Source: Salinivibrio sharmensis (lineage in GTDB: Bacteria > Pseudomonadota > Gammaproteobacteria > Enterobacterales > Vibrionaceae). Taken from it: 64,000 nucleotides of DNA. Positions 26,983 to 36,709 of this stretch are shown here, in pieces (within the stretch, counting starts at the first letter, position 1; each line of letters opens with the position of its first letter). The DNA lies in NCBI RefSeq assembly GCF_001995985.1, contig NZ_MUFC01000002.1:218087-282086 (forward strand), read 5' to 3'. The notes beneath the pieces were generated by a model that did not search any database, was not told the origin of the DNA, and was given only the letters and a program-made list of their open reading frames with translations. A program made the position numbers and the translations under genes.

Positions 26983-28593
26983 TCAGTGCGAAAACTGAGA
27001 GAGACCTTGCTTGACACGGTGGCTGAGTGACAGTGCTTTGTCAGTCAGCTCTCGGGTGTCATCGCTGGCTTGGGCGTTTTGATGAGACACTTCGGTGATA
27101 GCTGCCAGGTTTTTGGCGACTTCCTCGGCGGCCGCTGCTTGTTGAGTGGTTGAGGTGGCTACTTGGCCATTCAAAGCGGCAAGCTCTTGAACCTGAGTTT
27201 GCAACGCACCCATGTCACGGCGCGCCGCTTGCGCGTCACTGACACATGTCTGTGTTTGTTGTTGACCGTCCGCCATACTACTCACCGCATTTTCAGCTCG
27301 AGCTTGCAGCGTGCCGACAATATCACTGATACGCGTCGTTGATTCTTGTGTTGATTGCGCCAATTGGCGAACTTCATCGGCAACTACCGCAAACCCGCGC
27401 CCCGCTTCACCTGCTCGTGCCGCCTCAATCGCTGCATTGAGCGCGAGTAGGTTAGTTTGTTCAGAGATGGTGTTGATGACAGTCGTGACATCACTGATTT
27501 GTTGGGTGGAGTCGGCGAGTTCACGTAAGATCTCGGACGTATCATCAACACGTTGCTGCACGGTTTCCATCGCGCTGGTGGCGCGTTGCAAACTGCTATC
27601 AACATCGTTAATGAGCTGTGTGGCGCTATCGGTTTGCGAAGCATTTGACTCAGTAAGGTATTGCACATCACGCACGGCGGTAGAAAGCTCTTCAACGGCG
27701 CTTGCCACAGAGTCGAGAGTGCGATTTTGCTCTTCAACTGCACGGGCGGTGCTGGCAGCAAGGCTTGCAACCTCTTCACTGCCTTGATGTTGTTCGCTCA
27801 CATTGGCATCTACTTGCGAGATTAGCTGCTGCAGTGCATCCAAAGCTTGGTTGGTATGTCGAGTCATGTCGCTTATCTCGTCATTACCATGGACTGTTGC
27901 GCGTTGGGTGAGATCGCCATCTGCGAGTGAGGATATGACCCCGCGTAGCGCCATTAATGGTGTCAGCATTGCACGGGTGAGAGCGCTGGCTAGCACGATC
28001 ATCACCGCGCTAATCAAGGCGGTAACGCCTGCCGCTTTAAGTGCTTGTTGCCAGGCTTGTGCGCGTAGGTCGTCGAGGTAGAACCCTGAACCTACCATCC
28101 AACCCCAAGGTTCAAAACGCTTCACCACACTGAGCTTTTCAACCGCTTGATGACTGCCTGGCTTTTGAAATGTATACCGCGCGATCCCCCCATTGGCTTG
28201 ATTAGCGGCCTGGGTCAGCGCGGGTAAAATCGATTGGCCGTCGGCATCAAAAATTTGTCGCGTATTTTTGCCTACGGCGCTCTCGGCGCCAGCAATCATC
28301 ACATCGTTACGATCGACGATAAAAAAGTAACCGGTTTGGCCATATTTGAGTGCGCTGACAGCATGAAGAACGGATTCGGGGGGCGTGTCTTGGTTGGAGT
28401 ACTGCCGGTGCATAGCATCAAGATAGTGCCAGGCCATATCGACTTTTTTGTGCATCTGGGCGATGCGCTCTTGCTTGATGGCTTCAAAATGGGAAAAAGA
28501 AAGGTAAGCGGCCAAACTGACGAGACTCAATACGGCTAAGCCAACTAAAAGTAAGAGCTTATTACGCACCGAGAGTCGGTGGATGAGCGGCAT
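26983..28593 (-). CDS. Methyl-accepting chemotaxis protein with Cache sensor
   Basis: This 536-residue chemoreceptor has a transmembrane segment at about 12-30, a periplasmic single Cache domain (about 35-185; [37 protein letters not shown]), a second transmembrane segment (about 190-210), HAMP (to about 265) and a signalling domain. The kinase-control tip reads [32 protein letters not shown], split here only by naming, and is canonical. There is no C-terminal NWETF-type tether. sCache_2 domains often bind small organic acids; the ligand is unknown. A Fur-like box lies 86 bases upstream. Confidence 0.9.
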   Translation of the reverse strand: MPLIHRLSVRNKLLLLVGLAVLSLVSLAAYLSFSHFEAIKQERIAQMHKKVDMAWHYLDAMHRQYSNQDTPPESVLHAVSALKYGQTGYFFIVDRNDVMIAGAESAVGKNTRQIFDADGQSILPALTQAANQANGGIARYTFQKPGSHQAVEKLSVVKRFEPWGWMVGSGFYLDDLRAQAWQQALKAAGVTALISAVMIVLASALTRAMLTPLMALRGVISSLADGDLTQRATVHGNDEISDMTRHTNQALDALQQLISQVDANVSEQHQGSEEVASLAASTARAVEEQNRTLDSVASAVEELSTAVRDVQYLTESNASQTDSATQLINDVDSSLQRATSAMETVQQRVDDTSEILRELADSTQQISDVTTVINTISEQTNLLALNAAIEAARAGEAGRGFAVVADEVRQLAQSTQESTTRISDIVGTLQARAENAVSSMADGQQQTQTCVSDAQAARRDMGALQTQVQELAALNGQVATSTTQQAAAAEEVAKNLAAITEVSHQNAQASDDTRELTDKALSLSHRVKQGLSQFSH

Positions 28594-28678
28594 GGTGATA
28601 CTCCCTGTATGAGTTTTATATGAGTGATAGTTATAAGAATCCCATTATTAATAGAATTGAAACTAAATATCAAGTTTC

Positions 28679-28697
28679 GATAATGATTATTAATATC
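28679..28697. promoter_or_regulatory. Candidate Fur box between the chemoreceptor gene and recB
   Basis: GATAATGATTATTAATATC matches the 19-base Fur consensus GATAATGATAATCATTATC at 16 positions. It lies 86 bases before the chemoreceptor start and 149 before recB, so the chemoreceptor is the likelier target. AT-richness of this gap raises the chance of a random match. Confidence 0.5.
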
Positions 28698-28845
28698 ATT
28701 TGAGGAGGGGGGTGGGAGCATGAATAAAAGTCAATGAGTCGGGCAGGAAAATCTTAGCGAGCTCAGCACTGTTGTCTTGGTTAGAATATGTTTTAACCCA
28801 AGGGGTTGCTACAATAGCGGGCAGACTAGGCGATGAAATAATGAT

Positions 28846-31800
28846 ATGGAACCGCAGATCCTCAACCCGCTCACCTTGCCACTTGATGGCGTCCGATTAA
28901 TCGAAGCCTCCGCCGGCACCGGTAAGACATTTACGATTGCTGGCTTGTACTTGCGATTGTTGCTTGGGCATGGCCGCGCGGCGCCGTGTCGGGTCGAGCA
29001 AATACTGGTGGTGACGTTTACCGAAGCGGCAACCCAAGAGCTAAAAGACCGTATTCGGCGTCGCATTCATGAGGCGCGCTTTGCCTTTATGCGCGGTGAG
29101 AGTGACGATCCTATCATTGAGCCTTTGCTGGCAGAGATTAGCGATCATAAAACCGCGGCGCAGCGACTGTTAGAGGCCGAACGTCAGATGGACGAGGCGG
29201 CCATCTATACCATTCACGGTTTTTGTCAGCGGATGCTGACCCAAAATGCGTTTGAATCGGGCAGCCTGTTCAGTCATGAATTTGTCACCGACGAGCGACA
29301 GATCAAAGCGCGCGCGGTGGCCGATTTTTGGCGTCGTCGTTTTTATCCGCTGCCTAAATCGTTAGCCGGTGTGGTGAGCAGCTACTGGCCCGCACCGGAA
29401 GCCTTATTAAAAGAGATTGCGCCCTATTTATCCGGGCCGGCTGTCACGGTCAAGGCGCCTGATCTCGGCGAAGATCTCATGGCGGCACACCAAGCGGTGA
29501 TTGCCAAGATTGATGCGGTGAAGCGCGCATGGCGCGAGGCGGGGGAGCAGATCACCGAGCAGCTTAGCGCCGCTAAGCTCGATGGCCGCAGTTATCGTGA
29601 AGCTCATCTGGCGAACTGGCTGAATGTGATTGAACAATGGGCCAATGCCGAAACGCTTGATTACCAGTTGCCCGACAAGTTGGAAAAATTCGCCCAACAG
29701 ACATTAGCGGCCAAGAGTAAAGCTGAGCCACCGAGTCTGGCGCTATTTGATCAAATTCAGGCATTGGTTGATCAGCCGCCGACGTTAAAACCGGGATTAA
29801 CCGCGCTGGCGATCAAAGAAGTGCGGCAGCTGCTCCGCCAAGAAAAACGTCGCCAAGGGTGGCTCTCGTTTGACGATCTCCTTTCTCAACTTGCCTGCGC
29901 ACTTGACCAAGATAGCCAAGGCCAGTTGGCTGCGCGTATTCGCAGCTTATATCCGGTGGCAATGATTGATGAGTTCCAAGACACCGACCCGCTGCAATAT
30001 CAGATTTTTAGTACTGTCTATCAGCCACCAGTGGCGGACGGTGCCCCTGTATTCGCAGACGCAGACACAGAGGAAGAGGGTGAGCGCACCGGTTTAATGA
30101 TGATTGGCGATCCTAAACAGGCGATTTATGCCTTTCGTGGCGCCGATATCTTCACCTATATTCATGCCCGTGCACAGGTGAGTGATCACTATAACCTCGC
30201 CACCAACTGGCGCTCGACAGATAGCATGGTACGCGGAGTCAATGCCTTGTTCTCACGTGCTAAGGCACCGTTTGTCTATCAAGACAGTATTCCCTTTTTA
30301 GAGGTGGCCTCTTCGCCTAGCGCCAAACAAAAAGCGCTGGTGGTGGAGGGAAACGAGCAGCCCGCGCTCACCTTTTGGCATCACAGCCCGGATGAGTTGT
30401 GTGCCAAGCAAGATTTTGAACAGACCTTGGCGGTGAGTACCGCACAGCATATTACTCAGGTACTCAACCAATCGGTGGCGGGCAATAGTTATCTACAAAC
30501 ACCTTCCGGCCGAGCCGACATTCAGCCGCACAATATCGCCGTGTTGGTGCGCACCGGACGCGAGGCACAGCTGGTTAAGCAAGCACTGGCCGAAAAAGGT
30601 GTGGCGTCTGTGTATCTTTCTAACCGTGATAATGTGTTCGCCAGTCCCGTCGCCAGCGATATTGAGCGCATCTTAGTGGCGGTCATGCAGCCTGAAAACG
30701 AGCGTAAGTTACGGGCAGCGCTAGCCAGCCCTTTATTTGGCCTGACCGCTGAGCAGCTGGCGTTACTCAATCAAGACGAAGCCTTGTGGGAGCAAGAGGT
30801 GGTGGCCTTTAGCCATTACCGTGATACTTGGCAGCGCCGTGGGGTGATGCCGATGCTTCGCCAAGTCGCCAGTGCCCGCCAAGTGGCAGAAAACTGGTTG
30901 GCGATGCCGCAAGGCGAGCGCTGTGTGACCGACTTTTTGCATATCGCGGAGTTGCTGCAAAGTGCCAGCCAGCAATTGGACAACCCACACGCGCTGATCC
31001 GCTGGCTACAAGAGCGAATGGCCGAGCCGGCTCAACAATCGGAAGAGCAGCAGGTGCGGTTGGAGTCGGAGCGTGATTTGGTGCAAATCGTCACCATCCA
31101 TAAATCGAAAGGCTTGGAATACGATCTGGTTTACTTGCCGTTCGCTTGTCAGTATCGCGAAAGCAGCCAACCGTTTTATCATGATGAACAGTATCAGCCG
31201 GTGCTGGCGCTGGATAATGTCGATGAAGGCAAAGAACGCGCTGAAAAAGAGCGGCTAGCTGAAGATATCCGCTTGCTGTATGTGGCGGTGACGCGCGCCG
31301 TGTATGGGTGTTTTATCGGCTGTGCGCCCCTTAAACAAGGTAACAGTCGGCAAAAAGACTCGGCCTTGCACTTAACGGCCCTCGGTTATTTGCTCCAGCA
31401 TGGAGAAGCCGGTGATGCTAGCCTGCTGGCCGAGAGTTTGGCTGGATTGGCGAGTGCGAGCGATGCGGTGGCGGTGGTCGCGCCGCCTGAACCGGATGAT
31501 AGCCGTTATACTCCTCAAATGGGCGCTCACGAGGCGCTAAGCGCGCGTCAGTTTGACGGCAAGATTGACCGCCAGTGGCGCTTAACCAGTTACTCAGGGC
31601 TGTTAAAACAAAGCCATCACATAAGCGCTTTACCAACATTGGCCAGTTATGACTTGGACGCGGACGATGATCTCGCTGACGAGGAGACGGCGGATGTGGC
31701 GGTGGATCCTTGGTCAGTTTTTGCGTTTCCCAAAGGCGCGCGAGCCGGTACCTTTTTACATACCTTGTTTGAAGAGGTGGACTTTACCGCTGACTTGATG

Positions 31801-32433
31801 AGCGAAGAAGTCGCTGAGCTTATTGCTCATCACCTTAGCTTGGAAAACTATGACCCGCAGTGGTGCCCGATATTGCAGCAGTGGATGACACAGGTATTGA
31901 AACACCCGCTCAATGAGCAAGGGCTGAGGCTGAACCAAATTGACAATGCCAGTCGGTTAACGGAGATGGAGTTCGTGATGCCTTTGGCTGCACTCGACTG
32001 CCAGCGATTGAATCGACTCGCCGCGCGATATGATGCGTTATCAGCGCGTGCTGGCCAGCTCACCTTTGACACGGCGCGCGGGATGTTAAAAGGCTTTATC
32101 GATTTGACCTTCCGCGCCGACGGCAAGTATTACGTGCTGGATTGGAAGTCAAACCATTTAGGGGACAGTGTGGCCAATTATCATCCTGATGCGCTCAAAG
32201 AGGCGATGATCGCACACCGATATGACTTTCAGTACCAGATCTATACCTTGGCGCTGCACCGCTTTTTGCGCCAGCGGATCCCAGATTATGACTACGACAC
32301 CCATGTGGGGGGCGTGTTTTATTTCTTTTTACGGGGCGCCAGTTATAGCGGCGAGACCGGTGTGTTCGCGCATCGTCCCGATAAGGCGCTGATTGACGCC
32401 TTGGACAACCTCTTTGCTGGAGAGTCGGCATGA
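28846..32433 (+). CDS. recB: Exodeoxyribonuclease V subunit RecB
   Basis: RecB (1195 residues; E. coli 1180) is the 3'-5' helicase and nuclease of RecBCD. Walker A EASAGTGKT lies at about 20-28 and motif II is VAMIDEFQDTDP (about 373). GDPKQAIYAFRGAD and TIHKSKGLEYDLV are other SF1 motifs. The C-terminal nuclease has the catalytic GFIDLTFR and LDWKSNHLG (about 1084-1102). Its stop overlaps the recD start (ATGA). The start ATG is the second of two nearby ATGs and matches the family N terminus. Confidence 0.97.
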   Translation: MEPQILNPLTLPLDGVRLIEASAGTGKTFTIAGLYLRLLLGHGRAAPCRVEQILVVTFTEAATQELKDRIRRRIHEARFAFMRGESDDPIIEPLLAEISDHKTAAQRLLEAERQMDEAAIYTIHGFCQRMLTQNAFESGSLFSHEFVTDERQIKARAVADFWRRRFYPLPKSLAGVVSSYWPAPEALLKEIAPYLSGPAVTVKAPDLGEDLMAAHQAVIAKIDAVKRAWREAGEQITEQLSAAKLDGRSYREAHLANWLNVIEQWANAETLDYQLPDKLEKFAQQTLAAKSKAEPPSLALFDQIQALVDQPPTLKPGLTALAIKEVRQLLRQEKRRQGWLSFDDLLSQLACALDQDSQGQLAARIRSLYPVAMIDEFQDTDPLQYQIFSTVYQPPVADGAPVFADADTEEEGERTGLMMIGDPKQAIYAFRGADIFTYIHARAQVSDHYNLATNWRSTDSMVRGVNALFSRAKAPFVYQDSIPFLEVASSPSAKQKALVVEGNEQPALTFWHHSPDELCAKQDFEQTLAVSTAQHITQVLNQSVAGNSYLQTPSGRADIQPHNIAVLVRTGREAQLVKQALAEKGVASVYLSNRDNVFASPVASDIERILVAVMQPENERKLRAALASPLFGLTAEQLALLNQDEALWEQEVVAFSHYRDTWQRRGVMPMLRQVASARQVAENWLAMPQGERCVTDFLHIAELLQSASQQLDNPHALIRWLQERMAEPAQQSEEQQVRLESERDLVQIVTIHKSKGLEYDLVYLPFACQYRESSQPFYHDEQYQPVLALDNVDEGKERAEKERLAEDIRLLYVAVTRAVYGCFIGCAPLKQGNSRQKDSALHLTALGYLLQHGEAGDASLLAESLAGLASASDAVAVVAPPEPDDSRYTPQMGAHEALSARQFDGKIDRQWRLTSYSGLLKQSHHISALPTLASYDLDADDDLADEETADVAVDPWSVFAFPKGARAGTFLHTLFEEVDFTADLMSEEVAELIAHHLSLENYDPQWCPILQQWMTQVLKHPLNEQGLRLNQIDNASRLTEMEFVMPLAALDCQRLNRLAARYDALSARAGQLTFDTARGMLKGFIDLTFRADGKYYVLDWKSNHLGDSVANYHPDALKEAMIAHRYDFQYQIYTLALHRFLRQRIPDYDYDTHVGGVFYFFLRGASYSGETGVFAHRPDKALIDALDNLFAGESA

Positions 32434-34268
32434 AACAAGCATTAATGACGCTTTACCAGCGCGGGGAATTACGAGCGATTGATGTGCAATTTGCTTGTTT
32501 GATGGGCGAAGAAGAAACCCAATTAGATAAGGCTGCTATCACCGTATGGGCGGCGCTGCTGAGTCGCGAAGTGGGCAAAGGCCATGTCTGCCTTGATTTG
32601 CACCAGTGGCAACCACCCAGTGACGTCGCTTGGCAGCCTTTATTGGTGCACATTGATAGCCAAGCACCAAGCGAGCAATTGGCACAGGCGTCGGTGGTGT
32701 CTGACGGGACGCAGGCGACGCCCTTGGTGCTTGCCGGACATCGACTGTATTTACATCGCTACTGGCATGCCGAGCAGCAAGTAGCAGGGCACATTCGCCA
32801 GCGTCTCACGGCGCTGCCGGTACCGGATGAGGCCAGACAAACCCTAGATAATTTATTTACCGCCTCACAGGCAGAGGTAGACTGGCAAAAAGTGGCGGCA
32901 GCCACCGCGTTGACCCAGCCTTTTGCGGTGATTTCGGGTGGGCCGGGTACGGGGAAAACCACCACCGTCGCCCGTTTGTTGGCGGCGCTGGTGGCGTCGC
33001 ACCACGCCGAGCGTACAACGTCTGCTGCGCTCACCATCAAGCTGGTCGCTCCGACCGGCAAAGCGGCCAACCGATTGACTGAATCACTAGGACGGGCGAT
33101 TGCCGCTTTGCCTGTTGATCATGACGTGAAAGCGGCGCTGCCGACCCAAGCCAGTACCATTCACCGATTATTAGGGGCGATTCCGCAGCGAGTCGCGTTT
33201 CGCCATCATAAAAATAACCCCGTGCATGCGGATGTGTTGATTGTCGATGAAGCCTCGATGGTGGATTTACCCTTGATGGCGCAGTTGTTCGATGCCTTGG
33301 CGCCCTCAACACGTATTATTTTGCTGGGGGATAAAGATCAGCTTGCCTCTGTGGAAGCGGGGGCGGTGCTAGGCGATATTTGTCAGTACGCAGAGGCGGG
33401 CTATCCAGCGTCGCAAGCGGCGCGTTTAAGCCAGCTAACAGGCTTTGACGTAGCCGAAAACCCGCACGCGCCAGCGATTGCCAGTGCCCTGTGCTTGCTG
33501 CGCAAGAGTTATCGTTTTGATGCCCAATCTGGCATTGGCCAGCTCGCCTTTGCGGTGAACCGAGGAGAAATGGCTGAGGTGGGGGCGGTGTTAAAACGCA
33601 GCTATAGCGATATTGCCCACCATGTGTTGAGTGATGACAGCTATCAGGCCCTGATGCAACAAGCGGTGACAGGATATTGCGATTACTTAACGACACTCGA
33701 TAATGCAACGCTCGAAAACCCGTCATCAATGGCGGACGTGCTGAGTGCCTTTAGCCAATTTCGTTTGTTGTGCGCATTGACTGAAGGTCCATTTGGTGTC
33801 GCAGGTCTCAACCAAGCCATTGAGCAGCACTTGGCGTCGGCAGGGCTGATCGCCAAAGAGCGTGACACTTGGTATCACGGTCGGCCGATCATGATTTTGC
33901 AAAACGATCATTCCCTGGGTCTGTATAACGGTGACATTGGAATTGCGGTGCAGCAACGGGGGATCACCCGGGTGGCGTTTGAAACCCACGATGGCGAGGT
34001 GCGCTATTTGCTTGCCAGTCGTCTGCCCGCCCATCAAACCGCGTTTGCGATGACGGTGCATAAATCACAGGGATCGGAGTTTGCGCACACAGTGTTGGTG
34101 TGTCCGCCCAGCATTTCACCGGTGATCACTCGCGAGCTGATCTACACCGGTATCACGCGGGCGAAGCGCCAGCTTGATCTTTACGCGTCTTGGCCGGTGC
34201 TGCGCCACGGTGTGAGCGCACGCACCGCAAGGTATAGTGGTTTGCCAGACGCCTTGATAGCGCCTTGA
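32430..34268 (+). CDS. recD: Exodeoxyribonuclease V subunit RecD
   Basis: RecD (612 residues) is the 5'-3' helicase of RecBCD. Walker A ISGGPGTGKTTTVARLL is at about 169-185, motif II VLIVDEASMVDLPLM at about 269, LLGDKDQLASVEAGAVLGD follows, and FAMTVHKSQGSEF and YTGITRAK lie near the C terminus. It overlaps recB by four bases, which indicates translational coupling. It converges on argA with only 15 bases between the stops. Confidence 0.97.
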   Translation: MKQALMTLYQRGELRAIDVQFACLMGEEETQLDKAAITVWAALLSREVGKGHVCLDLHQWQPPSDVAWQPLLVHIDSQAPSEQLAQASVVSDGTQATPLVLAGHRLYLHRYWHAEQQVAGHIRQRLTALPVPDEARQTLDNLFTASQAEVDWQKVAAATALTQPFAVISGGPGTGKTTTVARLLAALVASHHAERTTSAALTIKLVAPTGKAANRLTESLGRAIAALPVDHDVKAALPTQASTIHRLLGAIPQRVAFRHHKNNPVHADVLIVDEASMVDLPLMAQLFDALAPSTRIILLGDKDQLASVEAGAVLGDICQYAEAGYPASQAARLSQLTGFDVAENPHAPAIASALCLLRKSYRFDAQSGIGQLAFAVNRGEMAEVGAVLKRSYSDIAHHVLSDDSYQALMQQAVTGYCDYLTTLDNATLENPSSMADVLSAFSQFRLLCALTEGPFGVAGLNQAIEQHLASAGLIAKERDTWYHGRPIMILQNDHSLGLYNGDIGIAVQQRGITRVAFETHDGEVRYLLASRLPAHQTAFAMTVHKSQGSEFAHTVLVCPPSISPVITRELIYTGITRAKRQLDLYASWPVLRHGVSARTARYSGLPDALIAP

Positions 34269-34283
34269 GTATGGTGAAATCCG

Positions 34284-35609
34284 CTAAAGCGCTAAGGTCA
34301 GCACCTTAGAGCGGCGCTGATAGTTGTACAGCTCTTGGCGAGTGTTGGGGAGTGCTGACACATCGGAGAGCAAAAAGCCTTGTTCCAAAAACCAATGCAA
34401 ACTGTGGGTGGTGAGCACAAAAATGGTCTCGAGCCCTTTGGTTTTGGCACGTTGCTTGAGGTGATTGAGGAGCATGACGCCGCGGTCGCCATCACGGTAG
34501 TCAGGATGAATAGCGACACATGCCATCTCGCCGGTGCGCGCGTCACTAAACGGATAGAGTGCGGCGCAGCCTATCACTAACCCATCCCGTTCGATGATGG
34601 TAAAGCGTGGGATTTCTTGCTCCAATTGTTCTCGCGATCGGCGCACCAGGATCCCTTGTTGCTCCAAAGGTCGGATCAAATCCAAGATCCCACCGATATC
34701 GTCAATCTGGGCTTGGCGCACTTTTTCGGCACGCTCCATCACGATCTGGGTGCCGATCCCCTCAATCGAGAACAGCTCTTGGATCAGGGCGCCATCTTTT
34801 TTATAGCTAATCAAATGACTGCGGGTGACCCCGGCGCGGCATGCAGCAATTGCGCCTCGTAAAAAGCGACTGGTGCCAGAGCCAGTATCGCCAGCGGCTT
34901 CTCTCGCTTCTAGAAGTGGCTGGGCTTGGGTGGGCAGTAACTCAGAAATCACCTCATTGTCTTGGTTTAAGACCCCTTGTTCGGAGCAAAAGCCAATCAA
35001 CTTGTCTGCGCGTAACCGAATCGCGACTTGAGTCGCCACTTCTTCGGAGGTGAGGTTAAAGCATTCGCCTGTGACTGAGCTGGCTACTGGCCCCATCAGC
35101 ACAATCGCGTTTTGATCGAGCTGGCGCTGAATGCCGTCAATATCGATGCGGCGAATTTTGCCACTGTGGCAATAATCAATCCCATCATCGACGCCCAACG
35201 GCTGCGCGATGACAAAATTACCACTGATCACATTAATCTGGGCGCCGGCCATTGGGGTGTTGTTGAGCCCCATAGATAAACGCGCCGTAATGTCGAGCTG
35301 CACTTGACCAGCGGCTTGTTTGACTACTTCAAGTGCGTGGCTGTCGGTGATGCGTATTCCTTTGTGATATGGCGTTTCCAGTCCGTACTGATTGAGTGCG
35401 CGATTGATCTGTGGACGGGCACCAAACACCAATACCAGCTTCATGCCAAGGCTATTGAGTAGGGCGATATCATTAACGATATTCTGAAAGTTATCATCCG
35501 TCATCGCCTCACCGCCCAGCATGATCACCGCGGTTTTATCTCGGTGAGCGTTGACATACGGCGCCGATTGGCGAAACCCTTTAACCAGTGCGGTACTTCT
35601 TATCTTCAC
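34284..35609 (-). CDS. argA: N-acetylglutamate synthase
   Basis: ArgA (441 residues; E. coli 443) acetylates glutamate in the first step of arginine synthesis. An amino-acid-kinase-like domain (about 20-280; [21 protein letters not shown]) carries the arginine-inhibition site of the family. A C-terminal GNAT acetyltransferase domain (about 295-430; [35 protein letters not shown]) follows. Two tandem ARG boxes lie upstream, so ArgR repression is expected. The location next to recD is shared with E. coli. Confidence 0.96.
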   Translation of the reverse strand: MKIRSTALVKGFRQSAPYVNAHRDKTAVIMLGGEAMTDDNFQNIVNDIALLNSLGMKLVLVFGARPQINRALNQYGLETPYHKGIRITDSHALEVVKQAAGQVQLDITARLSMGLNNTPMAGAQINVISGNFVIAQPLGVDDGIDYCHSGKIRRIDIDGIQRQLDQNAIVLMGPVASSVTGECFNLTSEEVATQVAIRLRADKLIGFCSEQGVLNQDNEVISELLPTQAQPLLEAREAAGDTGSGTSRFLRGAIAACRAGVTRSHLISYKKDGALIQELFSIEGIGTQIVMERAEKVRQAQIDDIGGILDLIRPLEQQGILVRRSREQLEQEIPRFTIIERDGLVIGCAALYPFSDARTGEMACVAIHPDYRDGDRGVMLLNHLKQRAKTKGLETIFVLTTHSLHWFLEQGFLLSDVSALPNTRQELYNYQRRSKVLTLAL

Positions 35610-35616
35610 GCGTTAC

Positions 35617-35655
35617 CTTGTTTAAATATTCACTAATATTGCCTTTTTATTCTTT
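35617..35655 (-). promoter_or_regulatory. Two tandem ARG boxes upstream of argA
   Basis: TTGTTTAAATATTCAC (35618-35633) and TTGCCTTTTTATTCTT (35639-35654) each fit the ArgR palindrome wTGAATwwwwATTCAw at most positions, with fully AT spacers. Their centres are 21 bases apart, the usual spacing of paired 18-base ARG boxes bound by one ArgR hexamer. They lie 8-46 bases before the argA start. Confidence 0.68.
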
Positions 35656-35861
35656 TTGTTCGGTGCGTGTCAACCCCCAAGCAAGTAGATAATTGCAGAG
35701 GAGAGGCAAGTATGTACTCTGCATCGTGATGGTTTTTGCACTACGTTTATCATTATTATCGCAATGTTTGGGAACTATCTCTCAAGATTCGCAAGTGGTT
35801 TATCAATGTGGGTCAGTTATTTCGTTAAAATCACAATAAAACCAATAAGTGAGGTTGTAGC

Positions 35862-36218
35862 GTGCGGTTAACCAAACAATTTATCATGCTGGTGATTGTT
35901 CTCGTACTGGGCTGGGTGAGTTTTACCGTAGCCACCCGCCCAGAGCTGTTTGCGCCACACATGACAGATAAACAGCTTTATGGTGAGTGGGTAGAGCAGG
36001 ATGTCGCTTCCTACACTGCCGATCGGTTTGAAATACGCCCTGATGGCGTTTATACCAATGGAAGTAAAGCCACCACCGAGTACCAGTTTGATGGCACTAA
36101 GCTTAAATACTCGATAGGTACCGAAACCTACCTATACCGAGTTGAAGATGCAAAGACACTCGAACGTGTTGAGCCAGCGCACTATACATCCTTTTTTGCC
36201 AAAGATAAGCGCTCATAA
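35862..36218 (+). CDS. Small membrane-anchored protein, DUF2850-like
   Basis: The product has 118 residues with an N-terminal membrane anchor or signal (FIMLVIVLVLGWVSFTVA, about 8-25), then a short soluble domain (MTDKQLYGEWVEQDVASYTA, FEIRPDGVYTNG). It resembles the Vibrionaceae DUF2850 family, from memory. No function is known. Translation starts at GTG with AGG upstream (GTGAGGTTGTAGC). It diverges from argA. Confidence 0.6.
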   Translation: MRLTKQFIMLVIVLVLGWVSFTVATRPELFAPHMTDKQLYGEWVEQDVASYTADRFEIRPDGVYTNGSKATTEYQFDGTKLKYSIGTETYLYRVEDAKTLERVEPAHYTSFFAKDKRS

Positions 36219-36249
36219 GAGGGAAACGTTATCCGCTACGCGACCTGGA

Positions 36250-36474
36250 TCAGTAGTGCTGTGATTCCAACGTGGTGAGCAGCTCGTTGACTGAGCACTG
36301 TTTTGTCGCTACCTTCCGCAAGAGATCAGCGGTTTGCGCATCACCACCCAGACAACGCTGAATACTGGTATTAATCACCTGGCGTGTGCAGCCTTCGCTC
36401 GCCATCATTCGGATCCATTGGTACTCTACTGCATCACTATCAAGTAGCGTTGAACGCCCAACTTTTAAATCCAT
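36250..36474 (-). CDS. Small conserved-looking protein of unknown function
   Basis: The frame encodes 74 residues (MDLKVGRSTLLDSDAVEYQW start), mostly helical, with three Cys residues (in EGCTRQ, QRCLGG and KQCSVN) and no signal or membrane segment. A longer frame runs to 36549, but AAGGAG ten bases before the ATG at 36474 fixes the start. It converges on the DUF2850-like gene. The product was not recognised. Confidence 0.6.
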   Translation of the reverse strand: MDLKVGRSTLLDSDAVEYQWIRMMASEGCTRQVINTSIQRCLGGDAQTADLLRKVATKQCSVNELLTTLESQHY

Positions 36475-36709
36475 CGCTGCTTTACTCCTTTGTGTTGCAC
36501 TTTCTATGCAGTTTTGTTGCAAGGTCAGTACATAATAATTATATGACACTTTTATGAATGTCGCCTGCTTCAGGCAGGTAAGCGAGATTTGATCACATTT
36601 AATGTGTATTGATTTGCAGGCAGTTACAAACTTAACCTCGAGAACTGATTGCCAAGCTGGGTGGTTTTTGCGAGCCTTAGCGCTATTAACTCACTGATTG
36701 GAATATAGT

